Shown here: positions 7,810-14,609 of the stretch, piece after piece
Layout of the letters: the number at the start of each line of letters is the position of its first letter
How positions within the stretch are numbered: position 1 is the first letter of the stretch
Origin: Bacteroidales bacterium
GTDB lineage: Bacteria; Bacteroidota; Bacteroidia; Bacteroidales; UBA7960
DNA length: 18,335 nt
NCBI GenBank assembly: GCA_007130545.1
Contig: SLSG01000213.1
Location: 1 to 18,335, forward strand
Reading direction: 5' to 3'
Program-made: the position numbers and the translations under genes
Notes under the pieces: generated by a model
What the model was told of the DNA's origin: nothing
The model's input: only the letters and a program-made list of their open reading frames with translations
Database searches by the model: none

Positions 7810-7817
7810 CAAATTTA
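7810..7817 (-). promoter_or_regulatory. Candidate -7 element for the TM2 gene
   Basis: The minus strand reads TAAATTTG, a perfect TAnnTTTG match, 33 bases upstream of the TM2 start codon. It implies a short leader of about 26 bases and allows transcription independent of the upstream cassette. No clear TTTG is seen at the -33 position; an A-run occupies part of the spacer. Confidence 0.5.
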
Positions 7818-7837
7818 AGTTTTTTTTTATTTCAGCG

Positions 7838-8740
7838 TCAGGAGGATTGCTTTTCCTCCTCAAAAATTTCAATCAATTCCAGCAGTAAGCCCTGGTACTT
7901 CCCGGTTCGGATCTCCCAGGCCGTGTTCCCTGCATGCTGGGAGCCGCCCAGGTAATATCTTGTCAACCAGGGCACCACGCTCAGGAAACCCTCGAGCAGT
8001 GAATAATGGAATGCCGTATACCCGGCAAGCGCCCCAAGCGCGCCGACCAGGATAAAAGAATTCAATGCGCCCCTTCTGTCCCCGGCATAGGCCTGTCCAA
8101 GGCCCGGGAAAAACATGCTTAACCGCCTGGCGCGCTCCGGATCCGGGTGTTCCAGGCCTGCCTGGTCAAACAGCCGTGAGATCCCGTCCAGGGCCAGAGA
8201 ATCTGCTGTGGCTTCCATAAAGTATTGCCTGGCTGCTTCCCCTTCCTGCCTGTGCATATGGATCACCCCCATGTAAAAACTCGTTTTTTTTCTGAAATAC
8301 GGGTTTTCCTGTTCGGGTACCGACAGCAATTGCTGCAGGGCGGGACCGGGATCGTCATCCAGCAGGTGTGCCAGCACCCGCATATAGGTATATTCCGCTC
8401 TCAGACTGTCGGATGGGGTGGTATTGGCCGCAAGGCCGTAAAAGAACACGGCATCCCTATAGTTTCCCGCCATGATCTGGCATTCGGCCAGCCTGGGGAA
8501 GGTGGCCGCCTGTATGGAGTCACTCCCGAAGAAGATCACCCTGCGGTAATGCCCGGCAGCCGCCTCAAACATCCCGCGCTCCCGGTAATTTCCGGCAAGC
8601 TCAAGCGTCTGGACGATGTCCTGCCCGACTCCGGCCGGCAGCAGGAACAGGCATTTAACGACTATGGTGAAAAACAGCTTCGACACGCTGGCGGATTCCG
8701 TTTTTTTGAAGTTGATTGTATTTGTTGACCTCTTTGACAC
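7838..8740 (-). CDS. TPR protein with C-terminal PGLGxxYAG membrane hairpin, type B, copy 2
   Basis: From the ATG at 8740 the protein has 300 residues with a long polar start and a hydrophobic segment at about 22-37, then a likely cleavage before Q40. A GTG at 8686 would give a more compact signal peptide and a shorter overlap, and is a real alternative. TPR-like helices follow (GMFEAAAGHYRRVIFFG at 56-72, AGNYRDAVFFYGLAANT at 91-107, EGEAARQYFMEATAD at 166-180). The end holds DPERARRLSMFFPGLGQAYAG (200-220), hydrophobic segments and YYLGGSQHAG (262-271), matching the type B protein at 5428-6339 rather than its type A neighbour. It overlaps the upstream type A gene by 86 bases (32 with the GTG start). 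The C-terminal tail is acidic (EIFEEEKQSS). Function unknown. Confidence 0.8.
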   Translation of the reverse strand: MSKRSTNTINFKKTESASVSKLFFTIVVKCLFLLPAGVGQDIVQTLELAGNYRERGMFEAAAGHYRRVIFFGSDSIQAATFPRLAECQIMAGNYRDAVFFYGLAANTTPSDSLRAEYTYMRVLAHLLDDDPGPALQQLLSVPEQENPYFRKKTSFYMGVIHMHRQEGEAARQYFMEATADSLALDGISRLFDQAGLEHPDPERARRLSMFFPGLGQAYAGDRRGALNSFILVGALGALAGYTAFHYSLLEGFLSVVPWLTRYYLGGSQHAGNTAWEIRTGKYQGLLLELIEIFEEEKQSS

Positions 8741-9494
8741 TTCCGTAAATATTGCCCAGGTAAAAGGCTGTCCCGATCACGGCGTAAGACCAGGCATAAA
8801 CGCTCCCGGTTCCGCGCCTGTCAAAACCCCGGTAAGCTTGCCAGGCAGACATCCCTACCATGACCAGGGAAATGATACCGTCTTCCCAGTTCCCTGCATA
8901 AAATTTCCCGCTGCCAGGCAGCAGGGCAGAGAAAACGCCCCCCATCAGGGGGCTTCGCAGGGGCAGGCTCACCGCATCCCCGGAGATGGTCTGCAGGCTT
9001 TGCAGGCCGGGAAATATCAGGCCTTCAAGATCCTGCAGGAGCGTATTCGCCCCTTGGAAGTCTTCCTGGTAAAGGAGCGCCGAGGCCAGGTAAAACACTT
9101 TTTCGTCGGCCGTCAAAACGGAATTTTCCTGTATGCTGGTCTCCAGGCCCTTGAAATCCCGGTTAAGGATACTCAGGAAAAAATACTCGTTGGCCACCGG
9201 CGCGGAAACCAGTGCCGGCTGGTCCCAGATCGATTGCATCCGCTGCCGGGCCAGGTCGGGCCTGCCGGAAAGCCGGTAGCTCTGTACCAACCTGATCTTT
9301 TTTTCCTCTGCGGGACGGGACAAAAACAGCAACCTTTCATATTCCCCCACTGCTTCGCGGTAATTTCCTGAATTGAACAGAAAATCTGCATACCTGGCGG
9401 TATTCAGGCTGTCGAACAGGTCCTGTCCGCTTACAGGGGGAGACTGGAGCAGGAGAAGCAGGGCGAGCGGCAAGCACAGCCTAGGGAGCTTCAT
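8655..9494 (-). CDS. TPR protein with C-terminal PGSGxxYAG membrane hairpin, type A, copy 2
   Basis: This 279-residue protein has a clear signal peptide (MKLPRLCLPLALLLLLQSPPVSG-Q), then TPR-like helix pairs (SGNYREAVGEYERLLFLSR at 42-60, SGRPDLARQRMQSIW at 76-90, YQEDFQGANTLLQDLEGL at 142-159). The C-terminal domain reads RSPLMGGVFSALLPGSGKFYAG (180-201), then hydrophobic segments and YLGNIYGSVKEV (245-256), closely following the type A protein at 4602-5489, including the position of the RSP and GKxYAG residues. It overlaps the YidD-domain gene upstream by 14 bases and the type B gene downstream, the same arrangement as in the plus-strand cassette. It is probably an envelope protein anchored in the inner membrane; function unknown. 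Confidence 0.82.
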   Translation of the reverse strand: MKLPRLCLPLALLLLLQSPPVSGQDLFDSLNTARYADFLFNSGNYREAVGEYERLLFLSRPAEEKKIRLVQSYRLSGRPDLARQRMQSIWDQPALVSAPVANEYFFLSILNRDFKGLETSIQENSVLTADEKVFYLASALLYQEDFQGANTLLQDLEGLIFPGLQSLQTISGDAVSLPLRSPLMGGVFSALLPGSGKFYAGNWEDGIISLVMVGMSAWQAYRGFDRRGTGSVYAWSYAVIGTAFYLGNIYGSVKEVNKYNQLQKNGIRQRVEAVFHHSR

Positions 9495-9882
9495 GGCGAA
9501 TGTTTTTGACGGGGTCTGACAGCCTCCGGCTCACCTGGTCAACCGGGTAGTCCCCGGGCCTGAGTCCGTTGCACCTGGTCAGCCGGTCGAACGTGTTCAC
9601 CAGTCCGATCAGCATCCCCTGCCGGCGAACGGCCTCCACGGCATACTCCGAGCATGAGGGGGTGAACACACATGACATATGGTCCTGCGAGGAAATAAAG
9701 GTCTTGTAGACGTAAAAGGCCATGTCTACCGCACCCGTTACCTCAAACTTTTGCTGATGCCCCTGGCAGCAGGCTTCCTGGCTTTCGGCCGTCCGGGTGG
9801 CCAGCAGGCGCAGCTCAGGGAGTGTCTGACCGGAAACCTGGCTACCGACGGCCAGGGCCACGATAATTATAAAAATCCTCAT
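9481..9882 (-). CDS. Exported YidD-domain protein, cassette copy 2
   Basis: The 133-residue product starts with a compact signal peptide (MRIFIIIVALAVGSQVSG-Q19) and carries a YidD domain at about residues 52-106: VYKTFISS, SC71VFTPSC77SEYAVEAVRRQG, and FDRLTRC104NG. This copy keeps the canonical TPSCSEY sequence. Before the domain lies a Cys-Cys pair (C38, C39) followed by H42, in the same region where copy 1 has CxxC and His-His. Both copies have D-R-L-[ST]-R-C-N where ordinary YidD usually has a non-acidic residue before the Arg. An export signal on YidD is unusual, as the known protein acts at the cytoplasmic face. It overlaps the LolA-like gene by 41 bases and the type A TPR gene by 14 bases. 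Confidence 0.85.
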   Translation of the reverse strand: MRIFIIIVALAVGSQVSGQTLPELRLLATRTAESQEACCQGHQQKFEVTGAVDMAFYVYKTFISSQDHMSCVFTPSCSEYAVEAVRRQGMLIGLVNTFDRLTRCNGLRPGDYPVDQVSRRLSDPVKNIRHEAP

Positions 9883-10528
9883 TGCCTTCGTAATTGATCC
9901 GGATATTGGAAAAGGAGTAAACCTGGTATTCTTCCGCTTCCTCCCTGTAAAAAACCTGGATGATCTCTTTGGGCACCTGCAGTCCCCGTATGGTTTGGTA
10001 GTCCCTGAACAACTGCCTGCCGATCACTTTTCCCGCGGCGTTCTCGAATACCACTCCGTGCAGTGCACCGTCTATTGTGGAGGTGTGTATTTTACCAAGC
10101 GCCTGGTTTCCCGGGCGGGGGACCCAGGTGGTGATTACCATTTCTTCGTCCCGCCGCACCGCATCCATGGTATACGTGGTGCCCTGCAGCCCGAAGTTGT
10201 TTAGATCTCCTTCCAGGATCAGGTGAAAAATAGTGGCTTGTGTATATTGTTCCATCCCCCTGGTTTGATTGGTTTCTCCATCCTTGTAAACGCTTACCAG
10301 GGTGTCCTCGATGACCCATACTTCCTTTTCAGGGAACCGGATGTCAAACACGACCTTGCCGGCCACCTTGTCGTAATAGGCCCGTCCCAGCACGAGCATG
10401 CCGTCTTCGCCGGCCACTTTGTTTTTGATGGAGATGTCGCACTCAATACGGTAATAATGCTGGGCATGCAAGCTGGAAAACCCTGCCAGCATGAAAGCAA
10501 TCAAAACAATACAGGTGGATAACTTCAT
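9842..10528 (-). CDS. LolA-like envelope protein, cassette copy 2
   Basis: This 228-residue protein has a signal peptide (MKLSTCIVLIAFMLAGFSSLHA-Q23) and a beta-rich body, for example GRAYYDKVAGKVVFDIRFP, EVWVIEDTLVSVY, VFENAAGKVIGRQLFRDYQ and YSFSNIRINYEG. The pattern of amphipathic strands fits the LolA/LolB-like superfamily that binds lipids or lipoprotein acyl chains in the periplasm; this is fold-level inference. It is paralogous to 3414-4145 and holds the same first position in its cassette. A TWVPRP motif matches SWFPPP of the other copy. It is preceded by a strong hairpin at 10558-10589, and I see no convincing promoter between that hairpin and the start, so expression may depend on read-through from the gene at 10633-11073. 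Confidence 0.72.
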   Translation of the reverse strand: MKLSTCIVLIAFMLAGFSSLHAQHYYRIECDISIKNKVAGEDGMLVLGRAYYDKVAGKVVFDIRFPEKEVWVIEDTLVSVYKDGETNQTRGMEQYTQATIFHLILEGDLNNFGLQGTTYTMDAVRRDEEMVITTWVPRPGNQALGKIHTSTIDGALHGVVFENAAGKVIGRQLFRDYQTIRGLQVPKEIIQVFYREEAEEYQVYSFSNIRINYEGNEDFYNYRGPGRR

Positions 10529-10557
10529 TTCCAGGGTCCCGCTTAGTCATAAAATAC

Positions 10558-10589
10558 CCCTTGCCTGCCGGAAACCTGGCAGGCAAGGG
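10558..10589 (-). terminator. Strong hairpin between the small membrane protein gene and cassette 2
   Basis: The arms CCCTTGCCTGCC and GGCAGGCAAGGG form a perfect 12-bp stem with an 8-base loop. On the minus strand the stem is followed by GTATTTTATG, a short T-rich stretch, so it can act as an intrinsic terminator for the gene ending at 10633 or as an attenuator upstream of the LolA-like gene. The plus-strand side lacks a T-run. Confidence 0.55.
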
Positions 10590-10632
10590 CCGGGAGGCGG
10601 ATTCCCGTTAAAAAACAATCTGTGTGTCCTTG

Positions 10633-11073
10633 TTAATATACCGTGGCTGTACTCCAGAGTGCCCACCATCCTACGTATACGACTGTATAAAGCAGGCCGC
10701 CAGCCACGCAGCCCCAAAGGGCTTTCCTGGTCTCATCACTGTCATCCGCGACAAAGTAAACGATGGCGAGGCCGGGCAGGCCAAGGCAGAACCCCCAGAG
10801 GAAGCTGGATATTCCCAGTGGCGGCTCGTTCAGACCCATCAGAAGTCCAAGGTTGGCGGAGCCGGTTCTCACATGACTCAGTAAAAAGTGGTTTTCCTCC
10901 GTCATGGATGCCAGGGTGGCATCGGATGTCAGAAGGTAATCCTCAAGTTGGTTGAGCCCTTCCAGCTCGGTTTGAATCCTTGCCTCGTCAAGATGGAACA
11001 TGCTTCTGTCGGCAGCCTGGGTCTGGGCAGCGGCAAAAACGATCAGAATCAGAAGAATGTGGGTTTTTCTCAT
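10633..11073 (-). CDS. Small exported membrane protein related to the TM2 protein by its N-terminus
   Basis: This 146-residue product has a signal peptide (MRKTHILLILIVFAAAQTQA), a mature segment MFHLDEARIQTELEGLNQLEDYL (25-47), and two hydrophobic segments near the C-terminus (about 88-108 and 119-140) separated by a charged turn (ADDSDETRKA). It is not a standard TM2 domain, since the GxHRxYLG turn is missing, but the mature N-terminus matches the TM2 protein at 7355-7777: aromatic-x-L-D-x-A, then an acidic helix ending in DYL. It lies upstream of the minus-strand cassette, separated by 104 bases that contain a strong hairpin. I do not recognise a named family; function unknown. Confidence 0.72.
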   Translation of the reverse strand: MRKTHILLILIVFAAAQTQAADRSMFHLDEARIQTELEGLNQLEDYLLTSDATLASMTEENHFLLSHVRTGSANLGLLMGLNEPPLGISSFLWGFCLGLPGLAIVYFVADDSDETRKALWGCVAGGLLYTVVYVGWWALWSTATVY

Positions 11074-11196
11074 AAGCCTATCGATTTAAGGGGTTTTTTA
11101 ATAACACAGGTGACCAAAACAATCAATACTGTAAATATATTAACATTTTTTAACCGAAACATGCCCCCGGGCTTTTTTTTAACAATTTGAAAGGTT

Positions 11197-11204
11197 TATT
11201 TTTG
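11197..11204 (+). promoter_or_regulatory. Candidate -7 element for the tricorn-like peptidase gene
   Basis: TATTTTTG is a perfect TAnnTTTG match located 82 bases upstream of the start codon. A T-rich run occupies the expected -33 region (about 11172-11180). The implied leader of roughly 75 bases contains the 22-bp tandem repeat. The rest of the divergent gap 11074-11286 is AT-rich, and I saw no convincing promoter for the leftward gene. Confidence 0.5.
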
Positions 11205-11227
11205 TTCGCAACCAGTTAAATGCTATC

Positions 11228-11271
11228 ATTCGAGTATAGTTTATCATCCATTCGAGAATAATTTATCATCC
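11228..11271 (+). repeat. Two tandem 22-bp direct repeats in the tricorn leader
   Basis: Two adjacent 22-base units at 11228-11249 and 11250-11271 both begin ATTCGAG and end TTTATCATCC; they differ at only two positions (GTATAG versus GAATAA in the middle). They sit between the promoter candidate and the start codon of the peptidase gene. Possible roles are a protein binding site or an RNA element; the sequence does not say which. Confidence 0.8.
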
Positions 11272-11286
11272 AAAATCCAGATTACC

Positions 11287-14200
11287 ATGCAAAAACTTGT
11301 ATTGTTCTTTATGGCCCTGGGCATGGCATTGTCAGCCATGGGCGAAACCAACGGCGAGGCGCGTCTGATAAGGTTTCCGGCCATGCACGGGGACCAGGTC
11401 GTGTTCTCTTATGCCGGGGACCTTTATACCGTTGATTTGGGCGGCGGACTGGCGCGGAGGCTGACCAGTCATCCGGGTTACGAGATGTTCGCCCGTTTCA
11501 GTCCGGATGGCAGCAAGATTGCCTTTACGGCCCAGTATGACGGCAACACAGAGGTATATGTCATGCCGGCCGAAGGCGGCATACCCATCCGACTAACCTA
11601 TACGGCCACCCTTTCCCGGGATGACTTATCAGACCGCATGGGCCCCAACAACATCGTGATGGGCTGGCGCGACGATGAAACGATTATTTTCCGCTCCCGC
11701 AAACGTACCTTCAATTCCTTCAAGGGGGGACTGTACCTGGTGAATGTGAACGGGGGACTGCCCCGGCAGATTCCCGTGCCTGAGGGCGGATGGATCAGTT
11801 ACTCTCCTGATGGACAGCGATTTGTGTACAACCGGGTCTTTCGTGAGTTCCGTACCTGGAAATACTATCAGGGGGGGATGGCGGACGACCTCTGGCTGCA
11901 CGATCTGTCAGATCGCAGCACCCGCAACCTGACGCAAAATAAAAGCCAGGACATCTTCCCGATGTGGGTGGGTGATTTGGTGTATTTTCTGTCGGACAGG
12001 GACGGGCGGATGAACCTGTTTGCCTATGAAATGGGCTCGGGAGCCACCCGCAAGCTGACCCACTTTGAGGACTTTGACATCAAGTTTCCTTCCCTGGGTA
12101 CCGGGACCATCGTCTTTGAGAACGGGGGCTTTTTGTATGCGTTTGACCTGGAAAGTCAGAGTGCCAGTCGCATCCAGGTGCGCATTGCCGAGGACTTCGC
12201 CTCCGGGCGTGATCAGCTGAAAGATGCAAGCGACATGATCCGGGGGGCTTCCCTCGCATCCGACGGAAGCCGGATTGCCTTCAGCGCCAGGGGAGATGTC
12301 TGGAGCGTGCCGGTAAAAAGCGGAATTACCCGAAACCTTACGGCTACTTCAGGGGTGCATGAACGAAATGCCACCTGGTCACCCAACGGCAAATTCATTG
12401 CCTATGTCTCGGATGCCAGCGGGGAGGATGAGATCTATATCGTCCCCCAGGACGGCAGCGGGGAGGCGGTGCAGATTACTTCCGGCGCCGATACCTATAA
12501 ATACGGCCTGAACTGGTCTCCCGACTCAAAAAGAATTATGTGGTCAGATAAAATGCTTCGGCTCCAATATGTGGATGTAGACAACCGACGGGTCACGATT
12601 GTGGACCAGGCCGAGTCCGGTGAAATCGGACAATATGACTGGTCGCCCGACAGTCGCTGGATTACCTACACCAGGCCGGAAACAGAACATTATTCGAGAA
12701 TCTTTGTCCATGACACACAAAGCGGGGATGCTTTTCCCGTGACCGACGGGTGGTACGCCTCTTCGGGAGGGACATTCTGTGATAAGGGAAAATACCTCTT
12801 CTTTGTATCCAATCGTGATTTTAACCCGATTTACAGCCGCACGGAATGGAATCATGCCTATACCGACATGGGCCGCATTTATTTTGTCACGCTGCGGGAG
12901 GACGTGTCCTCCTTCCTTGAACACCAGAATGACGAGGTGTCGACCGGTGACGATGCCGAGGAGGCCGGAAACTCCGCGCGGGGTGGATCACAAGGCGGAT
13001 CCGGGCGGGACCAGAACGACGGTTCATTGAACATACGGATTGACCGCGAGAACATCAAGAACCGCATTGCCGTGCTGCCGGTTTCCGTTTCAAACTACTT
13101 CAACATACAGGTGGCCGGTGACCAGGTATTTTACCTGCGCCGGGGCTTTGGGGATACCTCCACGGCGCTGATGGTTTACCATATGAAAGACCGCAAGGAA
13201 ACCCGGCTGGCCGATGTGAACGGCTACCAGTTAAGTCCCGACAGGAAGAAAATGATGCTTGTGGCCGGCAGAAACCGGTATTCAGTGATTGACCTGCCGC
13301 GTGCCCCATTCTCGGTCAGTGACCCGGTCGACCTTTCCAATATGAAGGTGCGGGTGAATTTCCGGGAGGAGTGGCAGCAGATCTACCATGAGACCTGGCG
13401 GCAGATGCGTGATTTCTTTTATGCCCCCAATATGCATGGGGTGGACTGGGAAGCCATGCGTGAAAAATACCTGCCCCTGGTCGACCATGTGAACCACCGC
13501 CTGGACCTGACCTATGTGCTGGGTGAACTGGTAGGCGAACTGAACGTGGGACATGCTTATGTTGGCGGCGGGGATGTGCCTTCGGTAGACCGGGTGGACA
13601 TGGGACTGCTGGGTGCGGAGCTCAGCCACCACCAGTCCGGGTATTACCAAATTGACCGTATCCTGCAGGGAGAGAACTGGGTAAGCTCCAGGCGTTCCCC
13701 GCTGACCGAGCTGGGAGTGGATGCAAACGAGGGAGATTACATCATTGCCGTAAATGGCCGCCCCACCAATGAAATGGGCAATATTTACGAATCGCTTCTG
13801 GGGACAGCAGGACAGCAGGTGGAGCTGACCCTGAACAGCCGGCCCCAGAACCAGGGAAGCCGCAAGGTCATTGTCGTGCCCATCGCCGATGAAGCCGACC
13901 TGTATTATTACAACTGGGTGCAGGACAACATCCGCAAGGTGAATGAAGCGACAGACGGACGGGTGGGTTATTTACATGTGCCGGACATGGGGCCTGGCGG
14001 ACTCAATGAGTTTGTGAAGCATTTCTATCCGCAGCTGCGCAAGGAAGCCCTGATCATCGATGTGCGCGGAAACGGGGGTGGAAATGTCTCCCCGATGCTG
14101 ATCGAACGGCTTTCCAGGGAGCTGACCGGCCTGTCCATGGCCAGGAATACCGTCCCTGGCACACGTCCTGCACAGATCCACCTGGGTCCCAAGATCTGCC

Positions 14201-14571
14201 TGATCGATAAGTATTCCGCATCCGACGGGGATCTTTTCCCCTTCCAGTTCCAGATGCTGGAACTCGGGCCCCTGATCGGCACGACCTCCTGGGGGGGCGT
14301 GGTCGGCATACGGGGATCCCTGCCCTTTATTGACGGGGGGACCCTCTCCAAGCCCGAATTTGCACCCTATGACATAGAAGGTCAGAACTGGATCATTGAA
14401 GGCATAGGTGTGGAACCGGATATTTACCTGGAGAACGATCCGGCGCGGGAGTTCGAGGGGATTGACGATCAGCTGAACCGCGCCATTGAAGAGGCTCTTG
14501 AGCGGATGAAGGAGTATGACCAGCGGATTCACCCGGTGCCTCCCTATCCCGACCGCGCAAGGCAACCCTAA
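11287..14571 (+). CDS. Tricorn-like protease (beta-propeller, PDZ, S41 peptidase), exported
   Basis: This 1094-residue protein has a signal peptide (MQKLVLFFMALGMALSAMG), so it should act in the periplasm or outside. Residues about 25-560 form repeated TolB/WD-like propeller blades with recurring SPDG/SPDS turns (FSPDGSKIAF, WSPNGKFIAYVSD, WSPDSRWITYT). A Gly/Ser/acidic linker spans about 545-580. A helical segment (NFREEWQQIYHETWRQMRDFFY) precedes the core with LNVGHAY (His756), a PDZ domain at about 765-855, and the S41 peptidase core with DVRGNGGG and KYSASDGD, where Ser979 followed by Asp980 is the likely nucleophile pair, and a C-terminal GIGVEPDI. Length and order fit tricorn core protease homologues, which cut peptides into short fragments. 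The Ser that precedes the catalytic His in archaeal tricorn is Gly here. It is a monocistronic gene converging on yraN. Confidence 0.92.
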   Translation: MQKLVLFFMALGMALSAMGETNGEARLIRFPAMHGDQVVFSYAGDLYTVDLGGGLARRLTSHPGYEMFARFSPDGSKIAFTAQYDGNTEVYVMPAEGGIPIRLTYTATLSRDDLSDRMGPNNIVMGWRDDETIIFRSRKRTFNSFKGGLYLVNVNGGLPRQIPVPEGGWISYSPDGQRFVYNRVFREFRTWKYYQGGMADDLWLHDLSDRSTRNLTQNKSQDIFPMWVGDLVYFLSDRDGRMNLFAYEMGSGATRKLTHFEDFDIKFPSLGTGTIVFENGGFLYAFDLESQSASRIQVRIAEDFASGRDQLKDASDMIRGASLASDGSRIAFSARGDVWSVPVKSGITRNLTATSGVHERNATWSPNGKFIAYVSDASGEDEIYIVPQDGSGEAVQITSGADTYKYGLNWSPDSKRIMWSDKMLRLQYVDVDNRRVTIVDQAESGEIGQYDWSPDSRWITYTRPETEHYSRIFVHDTQSGDAFPVTDGWYASSGGTFCDKGKYLFFVSNRDFNPIYSRTEWNHAYTDMGRIYFVTLREDVSSFLEHQNDEVSTGDDAEEAGNSARGGSQGGSGRDQNDGSLNIRIDRENIKNRIAVLPVSVSNYFNIQVAGDQVFYLRRGFGDTSTALMVYHMKDRKETRLADVNGYQLSPDRKKMMLVAGRNRYSVIDLPRAPFSVSDPVDLSNMKVRVNFREEWQQIYHETWRQMRDFFYAPNMHGVDWEAMREKYLPLVDHVNHRLDLTYVLGELVGELNVGHAYVGGGDVPSVDRVDMGLLGAELSHHQSGYYQIDRILQGENWVSSRRSPLTELGVDANEGDYIIAVNGRPTNEMGNIYESLLGTAGQQVELTLNSRPQNQGSRKVIVVPIADEADLYYYNWVQDNIRKVNEATDGRVGYLHVPDMGPGGLNEFVKHFYPQLRKEALIIDVRGNGGGNVSPMLIERLSRELTGLSMARNTVPGTRPAQIHLGPKICLIDKYSASDGDLFPFQFQMLELGPLIGTTSWGGVVGIRGSLPFIDGGTLSKPEFAPYDIEGQNWIIEGIGVEPDIYLENDPAREFEGIDDQLNRAIEEALERMKEYDQRIHPVPPYPDRARQP

Positions 14572-14603
14572 AGGGCAATCCTGAAGGGCAATCCTGAAGG
14601 GCA
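14571..14603 (+). repeat. 13-bp tandem repeat overlapping the tricorn stop codon
   Basis: AAGGGCAATCCTG occurs twice in tandem (14571-14583 and 14584-14596), followed by a partial third copy AAGGGCA (14597-14603). The first unit begins at the last base of the TAA stop codon, and the coding end GGCAACCC resembles the unit, so the repeat may have grown from the 3' end of the gene. Confidence 0.8.
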
Positions 14604-14609
14604 GCCGCA

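Noticed and set aside
7825..7866. AGGAGG/CCTCCT stem beside a T-run as a terminator of the type B TPR gene
   Set aside because: In the direction of that transcript (minus strand) the stem is followed by an A-run rather than T, and the stem is inside the coding end; on the plus strand no gene precedes it.
11160..11180. GCCCCCGGGC followed by eight T as an intrinsic terminator
   Set aside because: The arms leave too small a loop for more than three base pairs, and no plus-strand gene ends upstream. It is more likely part of the promoter region.
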